A stretch of 22,705 bases of DNA from an uncultured Burkholderiales bacterium (GCA_903856875.1 CAIODE010000413.1:1-22705); one strand, 5' to 3'; positions 7,683 to 16,204 are shown, counted from the stretch's first letter. A program made the numbers and translations. Notes: generated by a model not told the origin, from the sequence alone.

Positions 7683-8666
7683 ATGCAAACCCCTCTCATG
7701 ATTCAAAGTGGCGCTATTGCCTACGGCTTAGCCACCATCGCCAAAGACGGTACCGTTTTAGACACTTGGTACCCCACCCCTGAACTGGCCGAGGGCGTCA
7801 AAGAGAACGGCAGTCACGTTCTCAGCGAAGCCGATGCTCGTACGCATTTGGGTGAATCCTTTGTCAAAACACTAGGCCCTTGCGAATTGCGCGGCGTCAA
7901 TGTGGTGGCCGTCAAAACCAGCATTGCCACTTTGGCAGAGCCAGCCAAAGACACGCACGATGTGTTTTTGCGTTTGCATTTGCTCAGCCACCGTTTGGTC
8001 AAACCGCATCAAGCCAATTTGGCTGGTATTTTTGGCATGTTGGCCAACGTAGCCTGGACCTCCATGGGTCCTTGCCCCTTAGACCAACTGCAAGATGCTC
8101 GACTGCGCGCACGCGCAGCCCGTGTGGTGTTCGATGTGAAAGCCGTCGACAAGTTCCCTTACATGACCGACTACGTGGTGCCCTCCGGTGTGCGCATTGC
8201 CAACGTCGACCGCGTGCGCTTGGGTGCCCACTTGGCCTCAGGCACCACCGTCATGCACGAAGGTTTTTGTAACTTCAATGCCGGCACCTTGGGCGCATCG
8301 ATGGTTGAAGGCCGCATCAGTGCGGGCGTGTTGGTCGACGATCAAAGCGATGTGGGCGGCGGCGCCTCCATCATGGGTACTTTGTCGGGTGGCGGCAAAG
8401 AAGTCATCTCCGTTGGCAAGCGTTGTTTGCTGGGTGCCAACTCTGGCATTGGCATTTCTTTGGGCGACGATTGCGTGGTGGAAGCCGGCTGTTATGTGAC
8501 GGGTGGTACGCGCGTCAAAATGCCCGATGGCAGTGTGGTCAAAGCGCGCGAGTTGTCTGGCCGCAATGGCATCTTGTTCCGCCGCGATTCACAAACAGGC
8601 GCGGTGCAAGTCATTCCTCGCACCGAGAGCTGGGGCAGCTTGAACGCAGACTTGCACAAAAACTAA
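7683..8666 (+). CDS. dapD: 2,3,4,5-tetrahydropyridine-2,6-dicarboxylate N-succinyltransferase, long class
   Basis: The enzyme transfers a succinyl group from succinyl-CoA to tetrahydrodipicolinate in the lysine/diaminopimelate pathway in the cytosol. The 327-residue protein has an N-terminal domain (GIATIA-like [15 protein letters not shown]), the [11 protein letters not shown] block, and then a left-handed beta-helix of hexapeptide repeats with VEGRISAG (catalytic-type E209) and [17 protein letters not shown]. These segments closely resemble the actinobacterial and Pseudomonas-type DapD rather than the 274-residue E. coli type. It stands alone, away from other dap genes. No strong ribosome binding site precedes the ATG. 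AAGACA (7626-7631) and GATAAT (7650-7655), 18 bases apart, could be its promoter. A strong terminator follows. Confidence 0.93.
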   Translation: MQTPLMIQSGAIAYGLATIAKDGTVLDTWYPTPELAEGVKENGSHVLSEADARTHLGESFVKTLGPCELRGVNVVAVKTSIATLAEPAKDTHDVFLRLHLLSHRLVKPHQANLAGIFGMLANVAWTSMGPCPLDQLQDARLRARAARVVFDVKAVDKFPYMTDYVVPSGVRIANVDRVRLGAHLASGTTVMHEGFCNFNAGTLGASMVEGRISAGVLVDDQSDVGGGASIMGTLSGGGKEVISVGKRCLLGANSGIGISLGDDCVVEAGCYVTGGTRVKMPDGSVVKARELSGRNGILFRRDSQTGAVQVIPRTESWGSLNADLHKN

Positions 8667-8705
8667 TTGAGAGATTGGGCAAGCTGCGCATTTCAAAATG
8701 CGACT

Positions 8706-8735
8706 AAGCCAGTGTCTTATCACACTGGCTTTTTT
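8706..8735 (+). terminator. Strong rho-independent terminator of dapD
   Basis: A perfect 10-bp stem, AAGCCAGTGT (8706-8715) with ACACTGGCTT (8722-8731), has a 6-base loop and a T-run to 8735. Read on the minus strand no T-run follows, so it serves dapD and not the convergent synthetase gene. Confidence 0.9.
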
Positions 8736-8739
8736 CATG

Positions 8740-10950
8740 TCATGCTGATTTAGCCAAATGTTTTTTAGCCAAGTCGACATACCAATCTAGGCATGCAGGG
8801 TTGGCCATCGCATCTTTGTTGACGACTTTTTCTAAAGGCTGCCCTAGCATGAGTTTTTTGATGGGCAGCTCTTGTTTTTTGCCAGACAAGGTGCGCGGAA
8901 TTTCGGCCACTTGAAAAATTTCATTGGGAATGAAGCGCGGGCTCAAGGCTGTTTTGATGGCGTTGTTCAGGGTGCTTTTCAAGGCGGCATCCAAAGTCAG
9001 GCCAGCCCTTAACACCACAAACAAAGGCATGTAACTTTCGCGGCCTAAGTATTCCAAATCCACCACCATGCTGTCGACCACTTCTGGCAAGGCCTCAACC
9101 GCGCTGTAAAGTTCACTGGTGCCCATGCGCAAACCATGTCGATTGATGGTGGCATCGCTGCGGCCAAAAATGACGCAGCCTTCCCCGCCGTTTTGGCCCT
9201 GGTCTGCTGCACCAATTCTGAGCCAATCGCCATGCCGCCAAACACCACCATAGCTTGCATCTGCGTCACCGCCGCCTGGTTTGCGGCCATGGCCCGCGGG
9301 GTACATTTCAAAATAACTGGCCAAGTAACGTGCGTTATTTTTGTCTTTCCAAAAATACAAAGGCATCGAAGGAATAGGTTGTGCACACACCAGTTCACCC
9401 ACCTCACCATGCACGGGCTCGCCCGCTTCATTCCACGCTTCAACGGCGCAACCCAACAAGCGGCACTGCATGACGCCGGCCTCTTGCGGCAGTTCACGGT
9501 TGCCACCAATGAACGCGCCGCAAAAATCGGTACCACCCGAAATATTACACCACCATATATCGCCGTCTGTTTCACGGTGAAGGTAAGTCGAATGAGCGTG
9601 CTGCGCTTTGATGCGTTGGAATTGTGCGTTGCCCCAATTTTGCGTTTCTGGCGACAGCGGTGAACCTGTAGTGCCCAGTGCACGCACACGAGACAAGTCA
9701 CCACACTGCGTGAGATCAATGCCGGCCTTTTGGCAGTTGGCAAAAAACGCTGCGCCTGCGCCAAAAAATGTCACTTTGTTTTCTGCTGCAAAACGCCACA
9801 GCGTGCTCCAGTCAGGATTGTCTTTGCTGCCGCCTGGGTTGCCGTCGTAAATGACGCAGGTAGTGCCATTCATGAGGCCGCCCACTTGTGCGTTCCACAT
9901 CACCCAACCCGTTGAGCTGTACCAATGAAAACGCTCACCCCAGCTGTTTGGGTGATAGCTGCAACCCACATCGTTGTGCAAAATTTTGAGCGCCAAGGCC
10001 ACAACCACGGTGCCGCCATGACCATGCACAATGGGTTTTGGCAAACCCGTGGTACCACTTGAATAAACAATCCAAAGTGGATGATCAAAGGGCAATGACA
10101 TGGGCTTGAATGCATCCACCTCGGGGCCATGCTTGGCGGTGGTTTGTGACATGCGAGTGGCCGACGCCACTTGGTTGCTGGCCAAATCGGCAACGCCCAA
10201 GTTGTCATGCAAAATCACATGCTGCACCGAGGGCAACGCATCCTTGAGTTCTTGAACCACCGCCATGCGGTCGTAATCTTTGGCGCCATACGTCACACCA
10301 TCACAGGCAATGAGCACCTTCGGCTCTATCTGCCTAAAACGATCCAACACGGCCAAGGTCCCCATGTCGGGTGCGCAAATGCTCCACACACCGCCCACAC
10401 TGATGGTGGCCAAGAAGGCCACGATGGCCTCGGGAATGTTGGGCAAGTACGCCGCTACTCGGTCGCCAGGTTGCACGCCTTGTGCTTTTAAATGCAACGC
10501 CATGGACGCCACTTGCCGCTGCAGCTCGGGCCATGAAATTTCTTGATGCTGCCCTTTTTCGTTTTGTGCAATCACGGCCGCAAAGCCTGCCGCATGCGCT
10601 TGATCGACATGCCTTAAGACTTGGCTTGCATAGTTGACTTGTGCGCCAGGAAACCAAATAGCGCCAGGCATGGCATTGTTGACCAGCACGACCTCATGCG
10701 GCGTGGGCGATTGAATGTCAAAGTAGTCCCAAATGCTTTGCCAAAAAGCATCGAGGTCAGTAATAGACCATTGCCATAAGTCTTTGTAAGTTTCAAATGC
10801 AATGCCCCGGTTGTGTTGCAACCAGTCTTGATACAGTCGAATTTGTGGCACGTAGGCGTGTGGTGCCTCAGGCGCAATCTTGGGCAGATCCGCAAGCGAG
10901 GAATGATAGGGCGATAAAAATGGGGAGGGGGTGCTAGCGTTCATGTCCAT
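8740..10950 (-). CDS. Acetoacetyl-CoA synthetase (acetoacetate-CoA ligase)
   Basis: This adenylate-forming enzyme activates acetoacetate with ATP and CoA in the cytosol, feeding ketone or polyhydroxybutyrate breakdown products into central metabolism. AACS marks are WFPGAQVNYA, GVWSICAPDMG followed by LDRFRQIEPKVL, the ATP-binding loop YSSGTTGLPK (296-305), GTTGSPLSPE, ISGGTDFCGAF and the C-terminal SGKK with the adenylation lysine at 691. At 736 residues it is longer than the usual 650-680: residues 552-568 form a Gly-rich insert between the MYP and GVWRHGD segments, and the N-terminus is extended. A second ATG two codons downstream is an alternative start. The adenosyltransferase gene lies 91 bases upstream on the same strand. 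Confidence 0.93.
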   Translation of the reverse strand: MDMNASTPSPFLSPYHSSLADLPKIAPEAPHAYVPQIRLYQDWLQHNRGIAFETYKDLWQWSITDLDAFWQSIWDYFDIQSPTPHEVVLVNNAMPGAIWFPGAQVNYASQVLRHVDQAHAAGFAAVIAQNEKGQHQEISWPELQRQVASMALHLKAQGVQPGDRVAAYLPNIPEAIVAFLATISVGGVWSICAPDMGTLAVLDRFRQIEPKVLIACDGVTYGAKDYDRMAVVQELKDALPSVQHVILHDNLGVADLASNQVASATRMSQTTAKHGPEVDAFKPMSLPFDHPLWIVYSSGTTGLPKPIVHGHGGTVVVALALKILHNDVGCSYHPNSWGERFHWYSSTGWVMWNAQVGGLMNGTTCVIYDGNPGGSKDNPDWSTLWRFAAENKVTFFGAGAAFFANCQKAGIDLTQCGDLSRVRALGTTGSPLSPETQNWGNAQFQRIKAQHAHSTYLHRETDGDIWWCNISGGTDFCGAFIGGNRELPQEAGVMQCRLLGCAVEAWNEAGEPVHGEVGELVCAQPIPSMPLYFWKDKNNARYLASYFEMYPAGHGRKPGGGDADASYGGVWRHGDWLRIGAADQGQNGGEGCVIFGRSDATINRHGLRMGTSELYSAVEALPEVVDSMVVDLEYLGRESYMPLFVVLRAGLTLDAALKSTLNNAIKTALSPRFIPNEIFQVAEIPRTLSGKKQELPIKKLMLGQPLEKVVNKDAMANPACLDWYVDLAKKHLAKSA

Positions 10951-10964
10951 AGCCTAGCTTGCGA

Positions 10965-11026
10965 GTTGCTGGCTGTCACCCTGAAAATCCCCAATGCTTG
11001 CGCTTAGGTGACACCCTTCGAGCAAC
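10965..11026 (-). promoter_or_regulatory. Interrupted inverted repeat between the adenosyltransferase and AACS genes
   Basis: Inner arms TGTCACC (10974-10980) and GGTGACA (11007-11013) are flanked by outer arms GTTGCT (10965-10970) and AGCAAC (11021-11026). On the minus strand this would fold into a stem with an internal loop just upstream of the AACS start. No T-run follows, so it is not a typical terminator; it may be an operator or leader structure. Confidence 0.3.
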
Positions 11027-11041
11027 AGGAAGTCGTTTCCT

Positions 11042-11602
11042 TTAGCCCTTGCTATTCATCCGTTCGCTTTTCCAATAAACATCGGTGCCGCCATCCATGC
11101 GGTTTAAGACCCGCGACAGCACAAACATCAAATCGGAAATTCGGTTTAAGTATTGACGGGGCGCATCGTTCAGTGCCTCTTCATTGCCCAAAGCTACGGC
11201 TGCCCGCTCTGCACGCCTGGCCACCGTGCGACAAATGTGCGCTTGGGCCGCCGCACGATTGCCGGCCGGCAAAATGAACTCTTCCAGCTTGGGCAACTGC
11301 ACGTTGTATGTTTCCAAAGCCTGATCCAGAATCAAAACGGCCTCTGCCTTTAGCAACTCAAAACCGGGAATGGACAATTCGCCGCCCAAATTGAAAAGTT
11401 GATGCTGTACTTCGACCAACAAATGGCGAACATCCTCTGGCATTTTTTCACACAGCAACAAGCCAATGTGCGAGTTCAATTCATCCACATCCCCCATAGC
11501 ATGCACACGCAAGCTGTTTTTGGACACGCGTTGGTTGTTGCCCAAGCCGGTGGTGCCTTCGTCGCCTGTTCGCGTGGCGATTTGTGTCAGTCTGTGTCCC
11601 AT
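11042..11602 (-). CDS. PduO-type cob(I)alamin adenosyltransferase
   Basis: The enzyme transfers the adenosyl group of ATP to cob(I)alamin, making coenzyme B12 in the cytosol. The N-terminal nucleotide-binding motif TRTGDEGTTGLG (residues 10-21) is diagnostic of the PduO family, and the C-terminal helices hold RTVARRAER and the YLNRISDLMFVLSR block. At 186 residues it has normal length as a trimer-forming single domain. The ATG at 11602 is chosen because AGGGGA precedes it by a suitable distance; the longer open frame upstream would add about 29 unrelated residues. AACS follows on the same strand after 91 bases. No cobalamin riboswitch consensus was seen in front of it. It is divergent from the FAD dehydrogenase gene. 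Confidence 0.92.
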   Translation of the reverse strand: MGHRLTQIATRTGDEGTTGLGNNQRVSKNSLRVHAMGDVDELNSHIGLLLCEKMPEDVRHLLVEVQHQLFNLGGELSIPGFELLKAEAVLILDQALETYNVQLPKLEEFILPAGNRAAAQAHICRTVARRAERAAVALGNEEALNDAPRQYLNRISDLMFVLSRVLNRMDGGTDVYWKSERMNSKG

Positions 11603-11625
11603 GGTGTTTCCCCTGTGCATGGCGG

Positions 11626-11641
11626 CCTGCAAAAATGCAGG
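11626..11641. promoter_or_regulatory. Short perfect hairpin/dyad in the divergent 11603-11751 region
   Basis: CCTGCA (11626-11631) and TGCAGG (11636-11641) are separated by AAAA. The dyad lies about 24 bases in front of the adenosyltransferase start and could be a leader hairpin or an operator serving either divergent gene. No other element in this stretch is convincing. Confidence 0.25.
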
Positions 11642-11751
11642 TCTCAGCGTAAACTCTGATTTTGACCGAGTTTTGGAAAATTTCCCCAAGCATGGTCATT
11701 GCGCAATATCCTGCCACCTGTTTAGACTGCCCTTTAATTTGGAGCCTCACC

Positions 11752-13176
11752 ATGAACGCACCGACCCCAGCCGCCCATTTGGCGCCCGTTGTGAATGCAC
11801 GGCCTGTTCCACAGGCCTTTCTAGATGCTTTGAAGGCTCGCTTTGCTGGCAATTGCTCTACAGCGCTGGTCATTCGAGAGCAACATGGCCGCGATGAATC
11901 GGCATTTGCGCCCGTTCCCCCGCCCTCCGCCGTGATCTTTGCCGAGTGCACACAAGATGTGGCCGACGCCGTCAAATTGGCCAGCGACTACAAAGTGCCG
12001 GTCATTCCTTTTGGGGTTGGCTCTTCTTTAGAGGGCCATTTGCTGGCTGTTCAAGGTGGCATCAGCATTGACCTTACACGCATGAACAAGGTTTTGTCGA
12101 TCAACGCAGAAGACCTCACGGTGACGGTGCAGCCAGGCGTCACGCGCAAACAATTGAACGAAGAGATTAAATCAACGGGCTTGTTTTTCCCGATCGATCC
12201 AGGCGCTGATGCCACCATTGGCGGCATGAGCGCTACTCGCGCCAGCGGCACCAATGCCGTTCGCTATGGCACCATGCGCGAGAATGTTTTGGCCCTTGAA
12301 GTCGTCACGGCTTCTGGAGAAGTCATTCGAACTGGCACACGGGCTAAAAAATCGAGTGCGGGTTACGACCTCACGCGCTTGTTTGTCGGCAGCGAGGGCA
12401 CTTTGGGCGTGATGACCGAAGTCACCGTGAAGCTTTACCCCTTACCAGAAGCCATTTCAGCGGCCATCTGCTCCTTCCCTAGCATTGAGGCCGCGGTTCA
12501 AACCGTGATTCAAGTGATTCAGTTGGGTGTGCCCATTGCACGTGTTGAGTTAATCGATCACAACACCGTTCGCATGGTGAACGCATATGCCAAGTTAGGC
12601 TTGCGTGAAGAGCCCATGCTGTTGATGGAGTTTCATGGATCACCAGCAGGCGTGAAAGAGCAAGCCGAAACGGTTCAAGAACTTGCCAGCGACCATGGCG
12701 GCAACGCCTTTGAATGGGCCACCACCCCTGAGGAGCGCACACGCCTTTGGACGGCACGTCACAACGCTTATTTTGCGGCGCTTCAAAGCAGGCCGGGTTG
12801 CCGAGCCATCAGCACCGACACCTGCGTCCCCATCAGCAAATTGGCCGACTGCCTGCTTGACTCTGTGACCGAAACAGAAGCCAGTGGTTTGCCCTACTTT
12901 TTGGTCGGCCACGTCGGTGATGGCAATTTTCATTTTGGCTATTTGATTGACCCTGAAATTCCAAGTGAGCGCGAGATTGCAGAAGACCTGAATTACAAGC
13001 TCGTGAGCCGCGCATTGCGCCTTGGCGGCACATGCACTGGCGAGCATGGCATTGGCCTGCACAAAATAGATTTCTTGGTGACAGAGGCGGGCGTCGGCGC
13101 CGTCAACATGATGCGCACCTTGAAGCAAGCCTTGGATCCTAACAACATCATGAACCCTGGAAAAATCTTTCATTGA
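11752..13176 (+). CDS. FAD-binding D-2-hydroxyacid dehydrogenase (D-lactate dehydrogenase/GlcD-like)
   Basis: The 474-residue protein has the two-part structure of the GlcD/DLD flavoprotein family. The FAD-binding PCMH domain spans about residues 60-240, with PFGVGSSLEGH, DPGADATIGGM and GYDLTRLFVGSEGTLG contacting FAD. The FAD-oxidase C-terminal domain holds HVGDGNFHF and HGIGLHK, whose histidines belong to the substrate and metal site, and ends in DPNNIMNPGKIF. It should oxidise D-lactate or a related 2-hydroxyacid to the 2-oxoacid and pass electrons to quinone or cytochrome. Partner subunits GlcE and GlcF are not next to it, which favours a single-subunit D-lactate dehydrogenase over glycolate oxidase. 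The ATG at 11752 has TTGGAG upstream; an open frame from 11662 is not needed. Confidence 0.92.
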   Translation: MNAPTPAAHLAPVVNARPVPQAFLDALKARFAGNCSTALVIREQHGRDESAFAPVPPPSAVIFAECTQDVADAVKLASDYKVPVIPFGVGSSLEGHLLAVQGGISIDLTRMNKVLSINAEDLTVTVQPGVTRKQLNEEIKSTGLFFPIDPGADATIGGMSATRASGTNAVRYGTMRENVLALEVVTASGEVIRTGTRAKKSSAGYDLTRLFVGSEGTLGVMTEVTVKLYPLPEAISAAICSFPSIEAAVQTVIQVIQLGVPIARVELIDHNTVRMVNAYAKLGLREEPMLLMEFHGSPAGVKEQAETVQELASDHGGNAFEWATTPEERTRLWTARHNAYFAALQSRPGCRAISTDTCVPISKLADCLLDSVTETEASGLPYFLVGHVGDGNFHFGYLIDPEIPSEREIAEDLNYKLVSRALRLGGTCTGEHGIGLHKIDFLVTEAGVGAVNMMRTLKQALDPNNIMNPGKIFH

Positions 13177-13201
13177 AAAAAAGGGCCTGCTGGCCCTTTT
13201 T
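13177..13201. terminator. Bidirectional terminator between the FAD dehydrogenase and parB
   Basis: GGGCC (13183-13187) pairs with GGCCC (13192-13196) around a 4-base loop, with an A-run in front and a T-run behind, extending pairing and giving T-runs on both strands. It starts right at the dehydrogenase stop and lies 57 bases beyond the parB stop. Confidence 0.8.
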
Positions 13202-13257
13202 CATTGCGTCAAAAAGTCTGCATGCAAAGTGCAAGCCTTTTACGTTTTTGTTTTTCT

Positions 13258-14184
13258 TTAGGCGCGCAATTTGTCAATCAGCCCATTGAGTTCATCGAGC
13301 GATCCAAACTGGATTGACAGTTCACCCATTTCTTCAAACCGGCCGTGCCGCTTCACGCGCTTCTTGATGCGAACTTCAACTTGCGCCGTGAGCAAATCAG
13401 AGAGCTCTTCTTCAACACGTTTAATGTCGCGTGATTTTTCTTTTTTCGGTTTTTGTTGCACCAAAGAAAATTCTGCGCTGAGTTTTTTCACCAAGCTCTC
13501 TGTTTCGCGCACAGACATTTTTTTAGCGCTGATTTGATTAGCCGCTGTAATTTGGGCGGCCTTGTCCAAGCCCAACAAGGCTCTCGCATGACCCATGTCG
13601 ATGTCACCTGCCATCAGCATGGTTTGCACAGGCTCTGCCAAATTCAACAAGCGAAGCAAGTTGCTGGCAGCACTTCGAGAGCGCCCCACTGCTTGCGCGG
13701 CAGTTTCATGGGTCAGACCAAACTCTTTGATCAGGCGCTGTAAACCATGGGCCTCTTCAAGCGGGTTGAGGTCTTCGCGTTGAATGTTTTCAATCAAGGC
13801 CATGGCAGCAGCAGCCTCATTGGGCACATCGCGAACCAAGACCGGCACCTCGTTCAAACCCGCCAGTCGCGATGCGCGGAAACGACGTTCCCCTGCAATG
13901 ATTTCATACTTGCCCGCATTGGGGCCGTCGCTTAACTTGCGAACCAAGATGGGTTGCATGATGCCTTGAGCCTTGATGGACTCTGCCAACTCATAAAGCG
14001 CGCCCTCGTCCATGCGTGTTCTAGGTTGGTACATGCCTGGCACCAACTCACTCAAAGCCAAGCTGTTAGGGGTTCGATTGGCTGCCGCTTCAACGGCTTG
14101 CGGCGAACTGGGTTCGTCCTGAACCTTAGGACCCAACAAGGCCTCCAAGCCTCGTCCTAAGCCTTTTGGTTTTTTAGTGACCAT
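13258..14184 (-). CDS. parB: Chromosome partitioning protein ParB
   Basis: ParB is the parS-binding CTPase clamp that spreads along origin-proximal DNA and works with ParA in chromosome segregation. The 308-residue protein shows the family order: a Lys/Arg-rich N-terminus (MVTKKPKGLGRGLEALLG) that typically stimulates ParA ATPase, the CTP-binding ParB/Srx fold with GERRFR at 98-103, ENIQRE at 132-137, a helix-turn-helix near 157-178 (TAAQAVGRSRSAASNLLRLL) and a C-terminal dimerisation region after a charged linker. Its start overlaps the stop of the RBBP9-like hydrolase by 11 bases. Three candidate parS targets lie in the same cluster at 16293, 17263 and 17452. Confidence 0.97.
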   Translation of the reverse strand: MVTKKPKGLGRGLEALLGPKVQDEPSSPQAVEAAANRTPNSLALSELVPGMYQPRTRMDEGALYELAESIKAQGIMQPILVRKLSDGPNAGKYEIIAGERRFRASRLAGLNEVPVLVRDVPNEAAAAMALIENIQREDLNPLEEAHGLQRLIKEFGLTHETAAQAVGRSRSAASNLLRLLNLAEPVQTMLMAGDIDMGHARALLGLDKAAQITAANQISAKKMSVRETESLVKKLSAEFSLVQQKPKKEKSRDIKRVEEELSDLLTAQVEVRIKKRVKRHGRFEEMGELSIQFGSLDELNGLIDKLRA

Positions 14185-14728
14185 GTTCTTTTTCTTTCAT
14201 CAATTCATTCAACCATGCGAGGCCTTCTGGCCAATCGCCCAAATTTGATTCGGCGTTCACGTGACCGCATTTGCCCAAGTTCAAATATTGGGATCCCCAT
14301 GCCTTCGCAAACTGTTCTGCCCGCACGGTGGTGCAATAGGGATCGTTTTGACTGCCAAACAATATTGATTTGAAGGGCAACGCAGTCAATGCAATTGGCC
14401 GCCAGCTTGAAAAAATATCCTGCGCGTGTGACGCCTCAACGTCACCAGGCGCCACCAACAAGGCGCCTTTGACTTTGTGGCATTGTGCAGAAATTTGAGC
14501 CCAAGCTGCCACTTGAATACAACCCAAACTGTGTGCAACCAAGTAAACCGGCTCGCTCAAATCGGACACCACATCGTCTAAGCGCGCCAACCAATCGCCA
14601 CGAAGTGGTCGCATCCAGTCGTGTTGCTCTACCAGCTGATAAGCATATTGAGTGATCCAACGGCTTTGCCAATGAGACGGCCCACTTCCCTGCCATCCTG
14701 GCAATATAAGAACTTTTGAGTTTTCCAT
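14174..14728 (-). CDS. RBBP9/YdeN-family alpha/beta serine hydrolase
   Basis: The 184-residue protein is a small alpha/beta hydrolase of the RBBP9/YdeN group. LPGWQGSGPSHWQSRW at the N-terminus is a hallmark, and the catalytic triad can be read as S67 in AHSLG, D129 in SQNDPYC and H156 in CGHVNAES. No signal peptide is present. The physiological substrate of bacterial members is not known. It lies inside the partition cluster: 18 bases behind parA, and overlapping parB by 11 bases (ATGGTCACTAA), so it is surely co-transcribed with both. A TTG lies directly before the ATG, and the ATG at 14728 is taken as start; no clear ribosome binding site is seen. Confidence 0.88.
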   Translation of the reverse strand: MENSKVLILPGWQGSGPSHWQSRWITQYAYQLVEQHDWMRPLRGDWLARLDDVVSDLSEPVYLVAHSLGCIQVAAWAQISAQCHKVKGALLVAPGDVEASHAQDIFSSWRPIALTALPFKSILFGSQNDPYCTTVRAEQFAKAWGSQYLNLGKCGHVNAESNLGDWPEGLAWLNELMKEKEHGH

Positions 14729-14746
14729 CAAGACGCTGTCGTGGCC

Positions 14747-15517
14747 TCAGAGCGTGGGAATACGCTCTACCAACTCTCTGGCAAACTCAATAAATGCTTG
14801 GCTGCCTTTGGCAGAAGGGTCAAACACGACGCCAGGCAAGCCATAGCTGGGCGCTTCTGCCAGGCGCACATTTCGAGGTATGACCGTATCAAAGACTTTG
14901 TCGCCAAAGTGCGATTTAAGTTGCTCACTCACTTGCTGTTGCAAGGTAATCCGCGGATCGAACATGACGCGCAGCAAGCCAATGATTTTCAAATCGGGAT
15001 TCAAATTGGCATGCACTTGCTTGATGGTGTTCACCAAATCCGTGAGTCCCTCCAGCGCAAAATATTCGCACTGCATCGGAACAATCACACCATGCGCCGC
15101 GCACAAGCCATTCAAGGTCAGCATTGACAAAGAAGGTGGGCAATCAATTAAGACAAAATCAAAATCATTGTCTGTCACTTCCAACGCCAACTTCAAACGT
15201 TGGTCGCGTCTTTCAAGGTCAACCAGTTCAACCTCTGCTCCGGCCAATTCGCGGTTGGCGCCCACCACGTGATAGCCACATTTTTCTGAAAAAATGGCGG
15301 CCTCTTGAATGCTGGCTGACTCTAATAAAACGTCGTACACACTGAGCTCTAGCTGCCGCTTGTCAACGCCCGAGCCCATGGTTGCATTGCCCTGTGGATC
15401 GAGGTCAACCAACAAAACACGCTGCCCTACTTTGGCCAAGCCCGCTGCCAAGTTAACCGCCGATGTGGTCTTGCCAACGCCACCCTTTTGATTTGCAACA
15501 CAGAAAATCTTTGCCAT
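14747..15517 (-). CDS. parA: Chromosome partitioning ATPase ParA
   Basis: ParA is the Walker-type ATPase that drives segregation of ParB-parS complexes over the nucleoid. The deviant Walker A motif KGGVGKTT lies at residues 11-18, with the signature lysine at 11 and the phosphate-binding lysine at 16, followed by VLLVDLDPQGNAT and the Walker B segment DFVLIDCPPSLS. The 256-residue length is that of chromosomal ParA/Soj without an N-terminal HTH, unlike plasmid ParA. An AAGAG sits a few bases before the ATG. It belongs to the mnmG-rsmG-lysE-parA-hydrolase-parB unit, 32 bases after the LysE gene. Confidence 0.97.
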   Translation of the reverse strand: MAKIFCVANQKGGVGKTTSAVNLAAGLAKVGQRVLLVDLDPQGNATMGSGVDKRQLELSVYDVLLESASIQEAAIFSEKCGYHVVGANRELAGAEVELVDLERRDQRLKLALEVTDNDFDFVLIDCPPSLSMLTLNGLCAAHGVIVPMQCEYFALEGLTDLVNTIKQVHANLNPDLKIIGLLRVMFDPRITLQQQVSEQLKSHFGDKVFDTVIPRNVRLAEAPSYGLPGVVFDPSAKGSQAFIEFARELVERIPTL

Positions 15518-15549
15518 TTGATACTCTTTTATTTTTTTAGCTGATGCGA

Positions 15550-16164
15550 TTATTTGCCCAAGGCCAATTTCAGACCAAAACCAATTAAGAACAGCCCGGC
15601 AATTTTTTGCAAGAACCCAGACACTTTGGGGTTAGCTCTGATGCGTGTTGCCATCCTGTGGGTGATGACCACAACGCCAAAACAATACAGGAAGCCCAAA
15701 ACGGCAATGTTTACCGCCATGAAAACAAAAGTAATCATTCCTTGGTGCTGCTCAGGGTCAATGAATTGTGGAAAAAAAGCAAAGTAAAACATGATCGCCT
15801 TCGGATTGAGCAAGGTGATGAACATGGTTTCTTTGAAGTATTGACCCGGAGTGATCTTGATGGATGGCCCCTCACCCGGTTTAGCAAAAACCATTCTAAA
15901 ACCCAACCAAGCAAGGTAAGCGGCGCCCACCCATTTCAAGGCCAAAAACAAATGAGGATACGTTTGCAGCAATGCGGCCACGCCGGCCACCGTCATCCAC
16001 AACAAAATTTGGTCACCCAAAATCAAGCCTGCAACCGAAGCAATGCCACCCCTCATGCCACCTTGGGTGGTCGAGGTAATCAAGGCCAGGTTCCCTGGGC
16101 CGGGCAAGAACAAAAGCAACACGAAGGCGGCGACAAAGGCGCCGTAATCAGAAATTCCAAACAT
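15550..16164 (-). CDS. LysE/RhtB-family amino-acid exporter
   Basis: The 204-residue protein has about six membrane helices and the family landmarks: PGPGNLALITSTTQGG in the first loop, GAAYLAWLGFRM, and FITLLNPKAIMFYFAFFPQF. Members of the LysE/RhtB group export amino acids or homoserine derivatives from the cytoplasm; the substrate here is unknown. The ATG at 16164 is preferred, with GAGAAAG about eight bases before it. An upstream TTG at 16188 would add eight residues. It lies 40 bases behind rsmG and 32 before parA, so it is inserted into the classical gidB-parA junction and is probably co-transcribed. Confidence 0.9.
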   Translation of the reverse strand: MFGISDYGAFVAAFVLLLFLPGPGNLALITSTTQGGMRGGIASVAGLILGDQILLWMTVAGVAALLQTYPHLFLALKWVGAAYLAWLGFRMVFAKPGEGPSIKITPGQYFKETMFITLLNPKAIMFYFAFFPQFIDPEQHQGMITFVFMAVNIAVLGFLYCFGVVVITHRMATRIRANPKVSGFLQKIAGLFLIGFGLKLALGK

Positions 16165-16204
16165 CAAAGGCTTTCTCAATGAGCCCAAGTGTAAGGGGCG
16201 AAAC

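Noticed and set aside
9569..9583. parS-like TGTTTCACGGTGAAG in the AACS gene
   Set aside because: It has an extra G in the middle that breaks the palindrome, and the right arm does not match; ParB sites do not tolerate this.
9045..9764. 239-codon frame overlapping the AACS gene on the same strand
   Set aside because: The overlapping AACS frame carries all family motifs; this frame is Cys/Trp/Arg-rich without any domain.
11603..11751. Possible cobalamin riboswitch before the adenosyltransferase gene
   Set aside because: The region is too short and lacks a B12-box-like sequence; only a small CCTGCA/TGCAGG hairpin is seen.
14255..14270. TTCACGTGA core inside the hydrolase gene
   Set aside because: Only the central bases match parS; the flanking GTT and AAC arms are missing.
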